The notes below the pieces were generated by a model. The model made no database searches. It had not been told where the DNA came from and saw only the letters and a program-made list of their open reading frames with translations. A stretch of DNA of 6,227 bases from Candidatus Zhuqueibacterota bacterium (GTDB taxonomy: Bacteria; SM23-31; B21-G16): the NCBI GenBank assembly GCA_003644825.1, contig QNDJ01000117.1, positions 1-6,227 on the forward strand. Reading direction: 5' to 3'. The position numbers and the translations under genes are program-made. Below are positions 5,497-6,227 of this stretch, piece by piece. Positions within the stretch are counted from its first letter, which is position 1. The number at the start of each line of letters is the position of its first letter.

Positions 5497-6227
5497 AAAA
5501 ATAATTACAGGAAAATTAAAGGCATTAACAGGAATATACATAGGTTCTGGAGATTTCTCAGAAGTCACAGGATCACTTGTATATAGAAATGTTAATGGAA
5601 AGGTTGTTATACCTGGAACTTCAATTGCAGGAACTTTAAGAACATTAGCGACAAAATTGGCACCACATCTTGGATTTACAAAGTGTGTTACACTTCAGGA
5701 AAAAATGAATGATAATGAATGCAAATGTGCTGTTTGCGGGTTATTTGGTTCAATCAGTCAGAGCGATGAGTCGGAAGGTGGAACTGCTTCAAAGTTGTGG
5801 GTGAACAATGCAATTCTGGAAAACGATATAAAAATATCCATAAGAGACGGAGTGGGAATTGATAGAGAAACTAAATCCTCTTCAAGGGCAATGCGAGCAA
5901 AATATGATTTGGAGGTCATACCAAAAGATGCTGAATTCACTTTTCAAATTTCATTGCAGGAAGGAGTTACTGATGAGCAGGAAAAACTGCTGGCTGCTGT
6001 ATTAAAAGAATGGTGCGAAGGAAGAGGATATGTTGGAGGCAACCTGTCCAGAGGATTGGGAAATGTGCAATTAATTGATCTTAGAGTTTTTACAATAGAA
6101 CTATCATCTATAGCTAAATTAATGACTTTTTTGAAAAAGGAAGACCCTGTAAAATCCGCTTTCGAGGAAGAAAAATGGATTGAAAATAAAGTAAATGAAG
6201 CAAGTATGTTAATAAAATTTAATGAAG
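5489..6227 (+). CDS. Cas7-family RAMP protein, Csm3-like, 3' end outside window
   Basis: Translates openly from 5489 to the window edge (246 codons plus one base), so the gene is partial at its 3' end. The N-terminus is a typical Cas7 of type III: strand TGKLKALTGIYIGSGDFSE, then GKVVIPGTSIAGTLRTLA (37-54), a cysteine cluster C78xCxxC83 leading into GLFGS (probable zinc site, perhaps with C66), GTASKLWVNNA (98-108) matching the strand after the Csm3 thumb, and a glycine-rich loop GGNLSRGLGNV at 183-193. Such proteins bind crRNA along the filament. The position of the Csm3 catalytic aspartate is glycine (G28); D22 and E25 are the nearest acids, so this domain may be structural only. A single Cas7 fold should be nearly complete by about residue 200, yet the frame continues through a helix and into what may be a new first strand near 238-246, so the full product could be a double Cas7 (Cas7-2x) as in III-Dv. 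Family assignment is confident; the fusion and the loss of activity are inferred. Confidence 0.85.
   Translation, partial: MIKKIITGKLKALTGIYIGSGDFSEVTGSLVYRNVNGKVVIPGTSIAGTLRTLATKLAPHLGFTKCVTLQEKMNDNECKCAVCGLFGSISQSDESEGGTASKLWVNNAILENDIKISIRDGVGIDRETKSSSRAMRAKYDLEVIPKDAEFTFQISLQEGVTDEQEKLLAAVLKEWCEGRGYVGGNLSRGLGNVQLIDLRVFTIELSSIAKLMTFLKKEDPVKSAFEEEKWIENKVNEASMLIKFNE

Overview
The window holds four tightly packed, co-directional (+) genes that together look like the 5' part of a type III CRISPR-Cas effector operon, closest in design to subtype III-D and in particular to the III-D variant with fused subunits (III-Dv). The DNA is AT-rich (roughly one-third GC by eye), with ATG starts and strong Shine-Dalgarno sites. 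A bacterial-type -10 box precedes the first gene. This suits a low-GC bacterium, but an archaeon using Shine-Dalgarno sites is not excluded and no genus can be named.

Layout: 1-93 is a short non-coding AT-rich leader with a probable promoter and ribosome binding site. 94-1695 encodes a CARF-HEPN protein (Csm6/Csx1-like, probably of the TIGR02710-type branch), a predicted cyclic-oligoadenylate-activated ribonuclease. 1688-3205 encodes a short Cas10 that starts directly at the first palm domain, so it has no HD nuclease domain, and carries AGDD instead of GGDD at the cyclase site. 3202-5496 encodes a 764-residue fusion read as Cas7 - Cas5 (Csx10-like) - helical Cas11-like domain. 5489 to the window end encodes the first 246 residues of another Cas7-family RAMP protein, cut off by the window edge. 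The genes overlap by 8, 4 and 8 bases, so they are probably translationally coupled.

How they would work together (inference from family knowledge): the Cas7 domains form the crRNA-binding backbone and cleave target RNA, the Cas5 part caps the crRNA 5' end, the Cas11 part lines the filament, and Cas10 turns target binding into cyclic oligoadenylate. This messenger binds the CARF domain of the first gene's product and switches on its HEPN ribonuclease. With no HD domain in Cas10, the system probably lacks Cas10 DNase activity and relies on RNA cleavage plus signalling.

The retained or lost catalytic residues are telling. The Cas7 domain of the fusion keeps the expected catalytic aspartate (D25), whereas the fourth gene has glycine (G28) there.

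No CRISPR array, cas6, cas1/cas2, csx19, tRNA, rRNA, mobile element or terminator is visible. No stretch longer than 300 bases lacks a gene. Missing parts of the complex, if present, must lie downstream.
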